DNA of 64,000 nucleotides from Jejuia sp. UBA6058 (GTDB lineage Bacteria > Bacteroidota > Bacteroidia > Flavobacteriales > Flavobacteriaceae): positions 300,418 to 364,417 of the forward strand of contig DIYI01000009.1 of NCBI GenBank assembly GCA_002428965.1, in the 5' to 3' direction. The position numbers were made by a program, and so were the translations under genes. This document shows, one piece after another, positions 26,072-34,236 of the stretch (position 1 is the stretch's first letter; each line of letters starts with the position of its first letter). The notes under the pieces are model-generated. The model made no database searches, was not told the origin of the DNA, and saw nothing but the letters and a program-made list of their open reading frames with translations.

Positions 26072-26608
26072 TTAGTTATTTAATTGTTTTACTTCTTTCT
26101 CTAATTCTTCGAAAGTAAAGGACTTCTCGAAAAATTTACTTTTGTCCTTATTGAAAATTATTGTGGCAGGTATTGATCCAGACCATGAGGGATCAATAGC
26201 ATTAATCCATTCATTTTCATTAGGTGCATTTAATGCAATAACCTTACTTTTTAAATCTTTCTTTTTAATGAAGGGTTTAAGTTTAGAATCATAAACATGA
26301 GGAAAATCTAAACTTACCAATACTACTTCAACGTCGTCCTGATACTCTTTTTTCAGTCTTTCAAAATAAGGCAATTCTTTAACACATGGACCGCACCAAG
26401 TTGCCCAAAAATTAATAACATGTACTTTACTATCTTTGGTACTTAAAAACTTTTGAAATCTATCAAAATCATAAACTTCCAAACTTACTTCAGATTCGGC
26501 TAGGGCTATTTCTTCGTTCTTAATACTAACATCATCTGTTTTTTCTGAAACTTTCTCTTTGCAAGAGAAAAAAATCAGCATTACCAATAAGGCACAATTT
26601 AATTTCAT
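26072..26608 (-). CDS. TlpA-like thioredoxin lipoprotein
   Basis: 178-residue periplasmic lipoprotein (lipobox FFSC) with a TlpA/ResA-type thioredoxin domain. The active site is FWATWCGPCVKELPYF, a classical WCGPC, with a cis-Pro in SGSIPATIIF. Such proteins reduce disulfides of apo-cytochromes or other envelope proteins. It is the promoter-proximal gene of a two-gene unit with the thioredoxin-like gene, divergent from a MarR regulator 100 bases away. Confidence 0.9.
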   Translation of the reverse strand: MKLNCALLVMLIFFSCKEKVSEKTDDVSIKNEEIALAESEVSLEVYDFDRFQKFLSTKDSKVHVINFWATWCGPCVKELPYFERLKKEYQDDVEVVLVSLDFPHVYDSKLKPFIKKKDLKSKVIALNAPNENEWINAIDPSWSGSIPATIIFNKDKSKFFEKSFTFEELEKEVKQLNN

Positions 26609-26704
26609 TCAAAAAAGTTTATTTAAAAATAAACATTACTTCCTGAGATAAATATCGTTTAACAAATATTTAAAAAACACTTATTAAACAGAGTTTATTT
26701 TACC

Positions 26705-26725
26705 TACATTTGTATATACAAATGT
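26705..26725 (+). promoter_or_regulatory. Perfect 20-bp palindrome over marR promoter and start codon
   Basis: TACATTTG at 26705-26712 matches the -7 consensus. The 20-bp perfect palindrome ACATTTGTATATACAAATGT (26706-26725) covers the transcription start and the ATG at 26722. MarR proteins bind such AT-rich palindromes. Its position implies strong autorepression, possibly together with control of the divergent thiol genes. Confidence 0.7.
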
Positions 26726-27198
26726 TAATTGTGAGAATTGAAGAAGTTTTAAAAATAGATTCTAAAATTCCTTTATCTAAAAGTATAATAATTAATGTAC
26801 TTTATACATATGGGATAATAAATGGAGCACTAAATAGAGTTTTAAAACCCTTCGATATTTCCTCTCAACAATTTAATGTTTTGAGGATTTTAAGGGGACA
26901 ACAAGGCAAGCCTGTAAACCTTGGAATGGTGCAAGATAGAATGATTAATAAGATGAGTAATACCACAAGACTGGTAGATAAACTCATCGAAAAGAATTTA
27001 GTTGAAAAAAGCACAGACACTGTAAATAGAAGAAAAATAGATATACGCATAACAACCGAGGGATTAGACTTCTTAAATGATGTTGATGCACTAATTGACA
27101 CTAAAGAGGTTGAAATAGCAAGCCAAATTACAAAAGATGAGGCTCTCGAGTTGATTAGATTACTAGGCAAACTTAGGTTAATAGCACATACTCCCTAG
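26722..27198 (+). CDS. MarR-family transcriptional regulator
   Basis: Winged-helix regulator of about 158 residues. The core reads SSQQFNVLRILRG, MVQDRMINKMSNTTRLVDKLIEKNLVEK (recognition helix region) and RRKIDIRITTEGLDFL (wing). The ATG at 26722 is chosen over a TTG at 26710; a GTG at 26731 is also possible. The -7 element ends only 9 bases upstream, so the transcript may have almost no leader. It is divergent from the TlpA/thioredoxin pair, and the palindrome at its start suggests autoregulation. Ligand unknown. Confidence 0.88.
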   Translation: MLIVRIEEVLKIDSKIPLSKSIIINVLYTYGIINGALNRVLKPFDISSQQFNVLRILRGQQGKPVNLGMVQDRMINKMSNTTRLVDKLIEKNLVEKSTDTVNRRKIDIRITTEGLDFLNDVDALIDTKEVEIASQITKDEALELIRLLGKLRLIAHTP

Positions 27199-27223
27199 TC
27201 TCTCGAGCCTGATAATCGAATTT

Positions 27224-27252
27224 AAACTACCATATCTATATGGTAGTTTTTT
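27224..27252 (+). terminator. Intrinsic terminator after marR
   Basis: AAACTACCATA (27224-27234) pairs with TATGGTAGTTT (27239-27249) across a 4-base loop and is followed by a T-tract. It isolates the marR gene from the trp leader. Confidence 0.9.
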
Positions 27253-27324
27253 TGTTTAAAAAATTTGACAAAGCATTGTGTAATTCTATTTTCATCTTTA
27301 TATTTGGCATTCAAAAGTAAATAA

Positions 27325-27372
27325 ATGAACAAAAATTTAAATAAGACTTGGTGGTGGTGCTTTCGAAACTAA
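27325..27372 (+). CDS. trpL: trp operon leader peptide
   Basis: A 15-codon reading frame encodes MNKNLNKTWWWCFRN, with three consecutive Trp codons (27349-27357). It is too short for ordinary gene calling. It lies 87 bases before trpE and is followed by an intrinsic terminator at 27421-27449. That arrangement is the hallmark of ribosome-mediated attenuation: charged tRNA-Trp lets the ribosome finish and the terminator form, whereas stalling at the Trp codons favours read-through. Confidence 0.92.
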   Translation: MNKNLNKTWWWCFRN

Positions 27373-27375
27373 AAT

Positions 27376-27449
27376 TCGTGAAGTAAAAACCTAGTATATT
27401 TAAACTTAAAATATCAAAAAAGGCTTGTCATTCACGACAAGCCTTTTTC
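27376..27449 (+). promoter_or_regulatory. trp attenuator (terminator and candidate anti-terminator)
   Basis: Terminator: AGGCTTGTC (27421-27429) pairs with GACAAGCCT (27436-27444), followed by five T. Candidate anti-terminator: TCGTGAA (27376-27382) is perfectly complementary to TTCACGA (27431-27437), which includes the terminator loop. CGAA (27364-27367) can pair with TTCG (27375-27378), and would be masked by a ribosome stalled on the Trp codons. The terminator is clear; the alternative pairings are short and inferred. Confidence 0.82.
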
Positions 27450-27458
27450 TTTGAAAAA

Positions 27459-28865
27459 ATGGAAAAATTTCGTTTACACACACACCACAAACGCATCTTA
27501 ACAGATACTATTACACCTGTAACGGTATATTATAAGATTAGAGATAAATATCCAAACAGTATCTTATTAGAGAGTGGTGATTACCATAGGAATCATAAAA
27601 ACTTTTCATATATATGTTTCAACCCTATAGCATCTATTAAGGTTGAAAATGAAATAATTTCGGAGACCTTTCCTGATGGAAGTTCAAGAGCAATTAACAT
27701 AGATTCTAGCGTTGATGTAGTTGAAGAAATCTATAACTTCACTAAACGATTTGATGTATCTTCTGAAGAAAATTTCAAATTCATCAACAATGGTATTTTC
27801 GGTTACACTGCCTATGACGCGGTTCGCTATTTTGAAGATGTTGAAATTGGAAAAAAAGATAATTCTGTAGTAATCCCTGATATGTATTATACAGTTTATC
27901 AAAACATTATAGCTATTAACCACTTTAAAAGTGAAGCTTATATTTTCGCCCACTGCTATGAAGGGGTAGAGAACAATATTGATGAAATTGATAAACTGAT
28001 TAATGTTCAAAATTTTGCATCATTTGACTTCAACTCGAAAGGCGGCATACAATCCAACTTAACAGATGATGAGTTCAAGGAACACGTAGAAATCGCAAAA
28101 AAGCACTGTCAACGTGGTGATGTTTTTCAACTAGTTTTATCAAGACGTTTTTCACAAGAATTTACCGGTGACGATTTTAATATCTATCGTGCCTTGAGAA
28201 GCATAAACCCTTCGCCTTACCTATTCTATTTTGACTATGGCGATTTTAAGATTTTTGGAAGTTCTCCCGAAGCACAACTTATTGTTGATGATGGATTAGC
28301 CGAAATTCACCCTATAGCTGGAACCTACAAAAGAACCGGTGATTACGAAAAGGATGAAGTTCTAGCTGAAAAATTAAAAAACGACGATAAGGAAAATGCG
28401 GAACATGTAATGCTAGTAGATTTAGCTAGAAACGATTTAAGCCGACATGGAAGCCAAGTAAAAGTAGAAACCTACCGAGAAGTTCAGTTCTTTTCTCACG
28501 TTATTCATTTGGTGAGTAAAGTGACCGGACAAAAGCATGATACAACTTCAACCATGCAAGTGGTTGCAGACACTTTTCCTGCGGGTACTTTAAGTGGTGC
28601 ACCAAAACATAGAGCTATGCAACTTATTGAAGATTACGAAAAAACAAGTCGCGCATATTATGGTGGCGCCATAGGTTTTATGGACTTTGAAGGTAATTTT
28701 AACCACGCCATTATGATTCGAACCTTTTTGAGTAAAGATTACAAATTATATTGGCAAGCGGGCGCTGGCTTAGTTTCTAAATCCAATAAAGAAGACGAAT
28801 TACAAGAGGTCTATAATAAATTAGGCGCGTTAACTAAAGCAATTCAACTAGCAGAAGATATTTAA
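27459..28865 (+). CDS. trpE: Anthranilate synthase component I
   Basis: 468-residue chorismate-binding enzyme that, with TrpG, makes anthranilate from chorismate and glutamine. The C-terminal signature is present: KKHCQRGDVFQLVLSRRF, PSPYLFYF, GSSPEAQL, HPIAGTYKRTGDYEKDE, VDLARNDLSR and TFPAGTLSGAPKHRAM. The product is somewhat shorter than proteobacterial TrpE, as usual in Flavobacteriaceae. It starts 10 bases after the attenuator T-tract, and trpG follows 2 bases after its stop codon. Confidence 0.96.
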   Translation: MEKFRLHTHHKRILTDTITPVTVYYKIRDKYPNSILLESGDYHRNHKNFSYICFNPIASIKVENEIISETFPDGSSRAINIDSSVDVVEEIYNFTKRFDVSSEENFKFINNGIFGYTAYDAVRYFEDVEIGKKDNSVVIPDMYYTVYQNIIAINHFKSEAYIFAHCYEGVENNIDEIDKLINVQNFASFDFNSKGGIQSNLTDDEFKEHVEIAKKHCQRGDVFQLVLSRRFSQEFTGDDFNIYRALRSINPSPYLFYFDYGDFKIFGSSPEAQLIVDDGLAEIHPIAGTYKRTGDYEKDEVLAEKLKNDDKENAEHVMLVDLARNDLSRHGSQVKVETYREVQFFSHVIHLVSKVTGQKHDTTSTMQVVADTFPAGTLSGAPKHRAMQLIEDYEKTSRAYYGGAIGFMDFEGNFNHAIMIRTFLSKDYKLYWQAGAGLVSKSNKEDELQEVYNKLGALTKAIQLAEDI

Positions 28866-28867
28866 TT

Positions 28868-29434
28868 ATGAAGAAAATACTAGTTATAGACAATTACGAT
28901 AGTTTTACCTACAACCTGGTTCACTATTTAGAAGATTTAAATTGTGATGTTACCGTTGTAAGAAACGATAAATTAACATTGGAAGATGTTGAACCTTTTG
29001 AAAAAATTGTACTATCTCCTGGTCCGGGAATACCTGACGAGGCGGGATTGCTAAAACCAATTATTGAAAAATACGCATCTACTAAAAGTATTTTTGGAGT
29101 GTGTTTAGGACAACAAGCTATTGGTGAAGTCTTTGGAGGATCGCTTGTTAATCTTGATGATGTTTATCACGGAGTAGCTACAAATGTTACTATTAGTGTT
29201 GATGATGAATATATTTTTAATGATTTAAATAAAGACATTGAAGTTGGTCGTTATCACTCTTGGGTAGTAAGCCCTGATTTACCAGATAGTATAGAAGCCA
29301 CTTCCTTTGATGCTAATGGACAAGTAATGTCTTTAAGACATAAAGAATATGATGTAAGAGGTGTGCAATACCATCCCGAATCTGTTCTAACACCAGATGG
29401 GAAGAAGATTTTAGAGAATTGGATAAATAATTAG
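28868..29434 (+). CDS. trpG: Anthranilate synthase component II (glutamine amidotransferase)
   Basis: 188-residue class I glutamine amidotransferase that supplies ammonia to TrpE. The catalytic triad is visible: C79 in GVCLGQQAIGE, and H170/E172 in YHPESV. The oxyanion signature LSPGPGIPDEAG is at about 49-60. It follows trpE with 2 bases between stop and start. A 300-base non-coding interval with repeats then separates it from trpD. Confidence 0.96.
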   Translation: MKKILVIDNYDSFTYNLVHYLEDLNCDVTVVRNDKLTLEDVEPFEKIVLSPGPGIPDEAGLLKPIIEKYASTKSIFGVCLGQQAIGEVFGGSLVNLDDVYHGVATNVTISVDDEYIFNDLNKDIEVGRYHSWVVSPDLPDSIEATSFDANGQVMSLRHKEYDVRGVQYHPESVLTPDGKKILENWINN

Positions 29435-29733
29435 ACACAGTGAGCAGTTGCAGCAGGCAATGCTTAGTTAGATAAGAAAAAATAAATTAAGATAAATCAA
29501 TATACTAGCAGAAAATCAAGTCCCGAGTTCGGACGCAGTGCGAATCATCAATCTGCAGAAATAATGAGTGAAGAAACGGAAGTGCGAAGCGTAGATTAAG
29601 GCATGGAGTTTCGAAAGCGAATGGTCCGCAGGAATTTCCTCAGATTGATTTGATTTTTTGGTTCGTTTTGCATCAAGGCAAAATGAACATAAAAAAAAGT
29701 AAAACCAAAATGAGATCCTGAAACAACTTCAGG
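29435..29733. repeat. Structured repeat-rich insertion between trpG and trpD
   Basis: No gene is seen here. The segment contains ATCAATCTG (29547-29555) and CAGATTGAT (29641-29649), perfect 9-bp arms enclosing 85 bases. Further on, GTTCGTTTTGC (29661-29671) pairs with GCAAAATGAAC (29678-29688), and ATCCTGAA (29715-29722) with TTCAGGAT (29728-29735). The first two pieces resemble a repeat that I recall from other Flavobacteriaceae. It lies within an operon, so it would be transcribed and could reduce or uncouple trpD expression. Confidence 0.6.
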
Positions 29734-29742
29734 ATGACAAAA

Positions 29743-30735
29743 ATGAAGGATATATTAAACAGATTAATTAACCACGAAACCATCTCAAAAGAGGAGGCAA
29801 AACAGGTTATCGTAAACATATCAAACGATATGTACAACCCTAGTCAAATTGCATGTTTTCTCTCGGTTTATATGATGCGAAGCATTACCATTGAAGAATT
29901 AACTGGATTCAGAAATGCTCTTTTAGAACTTTGTGTTGCTGTAGATTTAGAAGACTTTAACGCCATTGATATTGTAGGCACAGGAGGAGATGGCAAAAAT
30001 ACCTTCAACATTTCTACACTGTCCTCTTTTATTACAGCAGGTGCTGGAGTTAACGTATCAAAACATGGTAATTATGGTGTGTCTTCTACTTCAGGTTCTT
30101 CAAATGTGATGGAAAACTTAGGGGTTAAATTTTCTAACGATGAATCCTTTTTAAGACGTTGCTTGGATAAAGCTGGTATTTGTATTTTACACGCGCCCTT
30201 GTTTCATCCTGCCATGAAAAATGTGGCTCCTATTCGTCGTGAGTTAGGAGTAAAAACGTTTTTTAACATGTTGGGCCCTATGGTAAACCCTTCATTTCCC
30301 AAGCATCAATCCTTAGGTGTTTTTAGTTTAAAATTGTTGCGTCTGTATAGTTTCATTTATCAGAATACAGATATGAATTATAGCATTGTTTATGCATTGG
30401 ACGGTTATGACGAAATTTCATTGACAGGAAAAGCTAAAATCATCTCCAATCATTCAGAAAGGCTATTTTCTCCAGAAGACTTAGGACTTCAAACTATAAA
30501 GCAAGACACTATTTTTGGTGGTGATACGGTTGAAGATGCAGCCAAAATATTCGTTGATATTATTTCTGGAAATGGTACCGAAGCTCAAAATAATGTAGTT
30601 TGTGCCAATGCAGGATTAGCGATTTCAACGGCCAAACAAATTTCGCATCAGGAAGGCTTTGAAATGGCCAAAGAATCATTAGTCTCAGGAAAGGCAAAAG
30701 CTAGTTTAGATAAATTGATAGAATTGAGTAAGTAA
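29743..30735 (+). CDS. trpD: Anthranilate phosphoribosyltransferase
   Basis: About 330-residue enzyme that transfers phosphoribose from PRPP to anthranilate. The PRPP-binding signature IDIVGTGGDGKNTFNIST is clear, with KHGNYGVSSTSGSSNVMENLG and NMLGPMVNPSFPKHQSLGV following. The ATG at 29743 (MKDILNRLINHE) is preferred; an ATG at 29734 is part of the repeat end (GGATGAC) and would add three residues. Its stop overlaps the trpC start (TAATG). Confidence 0.95.
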   Translation: MKDILNRLINHETISKEEAKQVIVNISNDMYNPSQIACFLSVYMMRSITIEELTGFRNALLELCVAVDLEDFNAIDIVGTGGDGKNTFNISTLSSFITAGAGVNVSKHGNYGVSSTSGSSNVMENLGVKFSNDESFLRRCLDKAGICILHAPLFHPAMKNVAPIRRELGVKTFFNMLGPMVNPSFPKHQSLGVFSLKLLRLYSFIYQNTDMNYSIVYALDGYDEISLTGKAKIISNHSERLFSPEDLGLQTIKQDTIFGGDTVEDAAKIFVDIISGNGTEAQNNVVCANAGLAISTAKQISHQEGFEMAKESLVSGKAKASLDKLIELSK

Positions 30736-31514
30736 TGAATATCTTAGACAAAATAACATTAGACAAACGAAAAGAGGTTTCACTAAGAAAAAACTTAATT
30801 CCGGTTTCACAACTAGAACAGTCCGTTTTGTTTAATAGGCCAACCATTTCTTTAGCTAACAATCTAAAAAATAGCAAAACAGGTATTATCGCAGAACATA
30901 AGCGTCGTTCACCATCCAAATCTGTTATTAATAATGGATTGAATGTCGAAGACGTAGCCAAAGGATACGAAGAAGCCGGGGTTTGTGGTATGTCCGTTTT
31001 AACCGATGGCAAATATTTTGGTGGCTCGTTGGACGATTTACTGACTGCTAGAGCAAGTTGCAATTTACCTCTACTTAGAAAAGAATTCATTATTGATGAA
31101 TATCAGATACTGGAAGCCAAAGCTTACGGCGCAGATGTTATTTTACTTATTGCCGCTATACTTTCCAGAGATGAAATCAAACAATTTTCACAATTTGCCC
31201 AAAGTTTGAATTTAAATGTGCTTTTAGAAGTGCATAATGAAGAAGAGCTGCATAAATCTATAATGCCAAGTCTAGATATGTTGGGTGTAAATAATAGAAA
31301 CTTAAAAACGTTTGAAGTTAGTTTAGAGACCAGCAAAAGTTTAAGTAGTATTATCCCTAATGATTTTGTAAAGGTTTCTGAAAGCGGTATTAGTAATATT
31401 GAAGCCATTAAAGAATTACAACCTTACGGATATGAAGGGTTTTTAATTGGTGAAAACTTTATGAAAACGGATAATCCTGGGGAAAGTGCGAAGGAGTTTA
31501 TAGGCCTCCTCTAA
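30735..31514 (+). CDS. trpC: Indole-3-glycerol phosphate synthase
   Basis: 259-residue TIM-barrel enzyme that closes the indole ring from carboxyphenylamino-deoxyribulose phosphate. Typical segments are IIAEHKRRSPSKSVIN (substrate lysine), SVLTDGKYFGGSLDDL, LLRKEFIIDEYQILEA, GVNNRNLKTFEV and VSESGISN. Start overlaps the trpD stop, indicating translational coupling. Its 3' end (GLL stop) runs into the first copy of an inverted repeat at 31515. Confidence 0.95.
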   Translation: MNILDKITLDKRKEVSLRKNLIPVSQLEQSVLFNRPTISLANNLKNSKTGIIAEHKRRSPSKSVINNGLNVEDVAKGYEEAGVCGMSVLTDGKYFGGSLDDLLTARASCNLPLLRKEFIIDEYQILEAKAYGADVILLIAAILSRDEIKQFSQFAQSLNLNVLLEVHNEEELHKSIMPSLDMLGVNNRNLKTFEVSLETSKSLSSIIPNDFVKVSESGISNIEAIKELQPYGYEGFLIGENFMKTDNPGESAKEFIGLL

Positions 31515-31656
31515 CTTAAGCCCCCTCTAACTCCCCCAAAGGGTGAGGATGCTTACTCAAATGAAAAAAGAAAATATTATGAATAAAGAAATTAAAAATA
31601 CGGCGCAACAAGTTCCCTCCCCCACGGGGAGGGTTAGGGAGGGGCTTGCCCTTAAG
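31515..31656. repeat. Inverted copies of a GC-rich dispersed repeat around the trpF start
   Basis: Copy A (31515-31546) begins CTTAAG and is rich in CCCCCTC/CTCCCCC. Copy B (31612-31656) is its approximate reverse complement, ending CTTAAG at 31651-31656. They enclose all candidate trpF start codons, and copy B is translated in frame as PSPTGRVREGL. A related element lies at 45902-45930. This is a known style of intergenic repeat in Flavobacteriaceae (recalled, not searched). Confidence 0.75.
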
Positions 31657-32289
31657 ATTTGCGGAATGAAATACGAAGATAATATCGCACAAACTGCGTC
31701 ATTACAACCCGATTATCTTGGATTTATATTTTATGAAGATACACCACGTCACTTCGACACTAAAATACCTGAAATTTCAGAAGACATTAAAAAAGTTGGG
31801 GTTTTTGTTAATGCTGAAATAGGCACAATTGTAGAAAAAGTAAATGAGTTTAAGTTAGATGCTGTTCAACTTCATGGTGAGGAATCACCTTATTTCTGTA
31901 GTATACTTCGCTCCACAAGTTTGGTTACTAGACCTATTGAACTTATTAAGGTTTTTTCTGTTCAGGAAGGATTTAATTTTGAGGTTTTAGAACAATACGA
32001 AAATGTATGCGATTATTATTTATTTGACACTAAAGGCAAATTACCGGGAGGAAACGGTTATACTTTTGATTGGAGTCTTTTAAATGATTATTCTTCAACA
32101 AAACCCTTCTTTTTAAGTGGAGGCATAGGTTTAGATCAGCTTGACGATATTAAAAAATTTAAAGATAGTGATGCTTCAAAATACTGCTACGCCATTGATG
32201 TTAACAGCAAATTTGAAAGCGAACCTGGATTAAAAAACACCTCGATATTAAGAGAATTCATTAATAAACTTAAAGGTAAAAAAACGATG
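31579..32289 (+). CDS. trpF: Phosphoribosylanthranilate isomerase, open at its 3' end into trpB
   Basis: TIM-barrel isomerase of the Trp pathway. The domain starts with LKICGMKYEDNIAQ; DYLGFIFYEDTPRHF, DAVQLHGEESP, FDTKGKLPGGNGYTFDW and FLSGGIGLDQL are typical. The N-terminal ~25 residues derive from unique sequence plus the translated repeat PSPTGRVREGL, so the start (31549, 31561 or 31579) is uncertain. No stop separates it from trpB: the frame passes through an A7 run (32278-32284) straight into the trpB ATG. With one A fewer the frame would end in TGA overlapping that ATG (ATGA). The end given here is that expected stop position. Confidence 0.85.
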
Positions 32290-33468
32290 AATTATAATGT
32301 AGATGAAAAAGGATATTATGGCGAATTTGGAGGCGCATTTATCCCAGAAATGCTATATCCAAATGTAGAAGAGTTGCGCCAAAATTATCTTAAGGTAATG
32401 GCAGAGCCAGATTTTCAAAATGAATTCAATCAGCTTTTAAAAGATTACGTGGGGAGACCTTCTCCGCTTTATTTCGCAAAACGCCTATCAGAAAAATACA
32501 ATGCTAAAATCTATCTTAAGAGAGAAGATTTGAACCACACAGGTGCGCACAAAATCAACAATACCATTGGCCAGATTTTAATGGCGAAACGTTTGGGTAA
32601 AACCAGAATTATTGCAGAAACTGGGGCGGGTCAACATGGTGTAGCTACAGCCACTGTTTGTGCTTTGATGGGGCTAGAATGTATTGTTTATATGGGTGAA
32701 ATTGATATAGCAAGACAAGCGCCTAACGTAGCCAGAATGAAAATGTTGGGGACGACAGTAGTGCCCGCACTTTCAGGAAGTCGCACCTTAAAAGATGCCA
32801 CTAACGAAGCCATTCGAGACTGGATTAATAACCCTGTAAATACGCATTATATTATTGGTTCCGCAATTGGACCTCACCCTTATCCAGATATGGTAACACG
32901 TTTTCAGGCTGTAGTTTCAGAAGAAATTAAATGGCAACTTAGAGAACAAGAAGGACGTGAAAACCCTGATTATGTTGTAGCTTGTATTGGTGGAGGTAGT
33001 AATGCAGCTGGCACCTATTACCATTATCTACACGAACCTGATGTTGGTATCATCGCCGTTGAGGCAGCTGGTTTAGGCGTGGACTCTGGTGAAAGTGCGG
33101 CAACTTCAGTACTAGGAAAAGAAGGTATTATCCATGGTTGTAAAACGTTGTTAATGCAAACTAAAGATGGCCAAATCACAGAGCCCTACTCTATTTCGGC
33201 AGGTTTAGATTATCCAGGTGTTGGCCCTATGCATGCGCATTTATGTAAAACAGGTCGTGCAGAATTTATGTCTATTACGGACGATGAAGCAATGACCGCT
33301 GGACTAGAACTTTGCAAACTAGAAGGTATTATTCCTGCTATTGAAACATCGCATGCGCTTGCTATTTTCGGACAAAAAGAGTTTCAGCAAGATGACGTTG
33401 TGGTAGTTAGCTTATCAGGTCGTGGCGATAAAGATTTAGAAAATTATATTGATTATTTTAAAATATAA
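32287..33468 (+). CDS. trpB: Tryptophan synthase beta chain
   Basis: 393-residue PLP enzyme joining indole and serine. The PLP lysine is K89 in HTGAHKINN; GGGSNAAG binds the cofactor phosphate; SAGLDYPGVGPMHAHL and AIETSHALA are typical. The ATG at 32287 gives the standard start MNYNVDEKGYYGEFGGAF and normal length. Upstream sequence is in frame with trpF, so an additional fused TrpF-TrpB product of about 640 residues is possible. trpA starts 3 bases after the stop. Confidence 0.96.
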   Translation: MNYNVDEKGYYGEFGGAFIPEMLYPNVEELRQNYLKVMAEPDFQNEFNQLLKDYVGRPSPLYFAKRLSEKYNAKIYLKREDLNHTGAHKINNTIGQILMAKRLGKTRIIAETGAGQHGVATATVCALMGLECIVYMGEIDIARQAPNVARMKMLGTTVVPALSGSRTLKDATNEAIRDWINNPVNTHYIIGSAIGPHPYPDMVTRFQAVVSEEIKWQLREQEGRENPDYVVACIGGGSNAAGTYYHYLHEPDVGIIAVEAAGLGVDSGESAATSVLGKEGIIHGCKTLLMQTKDGQITEPYSISAGLDYPGVGPMHAHLCKTGRAEFMSITDDEAMTAGLELCKLEGIIPAIETSHALAIFGQKEFQQDDVVVVSLSGRGDKDLENYIDYFKI

Positions 33469-33471
33469 GTT

Positions 33472-34236
33472 GTGAACAGAATTAATCAAAAACTTCAGGA
33501 GGACAAAAAGCTACTATCAATATATTTTACAGCCGGTTATCCAAAAATTGACGATACCGTTTCAATAATTCAAGATTTAGAAAAAAACGGTGTGGATATG
33601 ATTGAAATTGGCTTGCCTTTTAGTGATCCATTAGCCGACGGACCAACCATTCAGGATAGTTCCACAGCAGCTTTAAAGAATGGCATGACCACCGAATTGC
33701 TCTTTAATCAACTAAAAGGCATTCGTGAAACTGTAACTATTCCATTAATAATTATGGGCTATTTCAACCCGATGTTTCAATATGGTGTTGAACCTTTCTG
33801 CCAAAAATGTCAAGAATTAGGTATTGATGGACTAATTATACCTGATTTACCTGTGGATGTATATCATGAACAGTATCAAGCTATTTTTGAAAAGTACGGC
33901 TTGATTAATGTATTTTTAATTACGCCGCAAACTAGCGAAGAACGCATTCGATATATTGATTCCATTTCGGGCGGATTTATTTATATGGTAAGTAGCGCGA
34001 GCACAACTGGCGCTAAATCTGGTTTTGGTGATGAGCAAACTGAATACTTCGAGCGCATTGCCAAAATGAATTTAAAAAACCCTCAAGTCATCGGTTTTGG
34101 TATTAGCAATAATGACACCTTTACACAGGCTACCAAACATGCTAAAGGTGCTATTATTGGAAGTGCTTTTGTAAAACACATTACAAAAAATGGCGCTGAA
34201 AGTTTAAATACTTTTGTAAAATCTATATTAAACTAA
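33472..34236 (+). CDS. trpA: Tryptophan synthase alpha chain
   Basis: 254-residue TIM-barrel partner of TrpB that cleaves indole-3-glycerol phosphate. Signature: IEIGLPFSDPLADGPTIQ with the catalytic Glu, IMGYFNPMFQYG, DGLIIPDLP with the catalytic Asp, and GFGISNNDTF. It starts with GTG at 33472, the only start that yields the full domain (MNRINQKLQEDKKLLSIYFTAGYP). Its stop overlaps by 2 bases the stop of the convergent gene at 34233. Confidence 0.95.
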   Translation: MNRINQKLQEDKKLLSIYFTAGYPKIDDTVSIIQDLEKNGVDMIEIGLPFSDPLADGPTIQDSSTAALKNGMTTELLFNQLKGIRETVTIPLIIMGYFNPMFQYGVEPFCQKCQELGIDGLIIPDLPVDVYHEQYQAIFEKYGLINVFLITPQTSEERIRYIDSISGGFIYMVSSASTTGAKSGFGDEQTEYFERIAKMNLKNPQVIGFGISNNDTFTQATKHAKGAIIGSAFVKHITKNGAESLNTFVKSILN

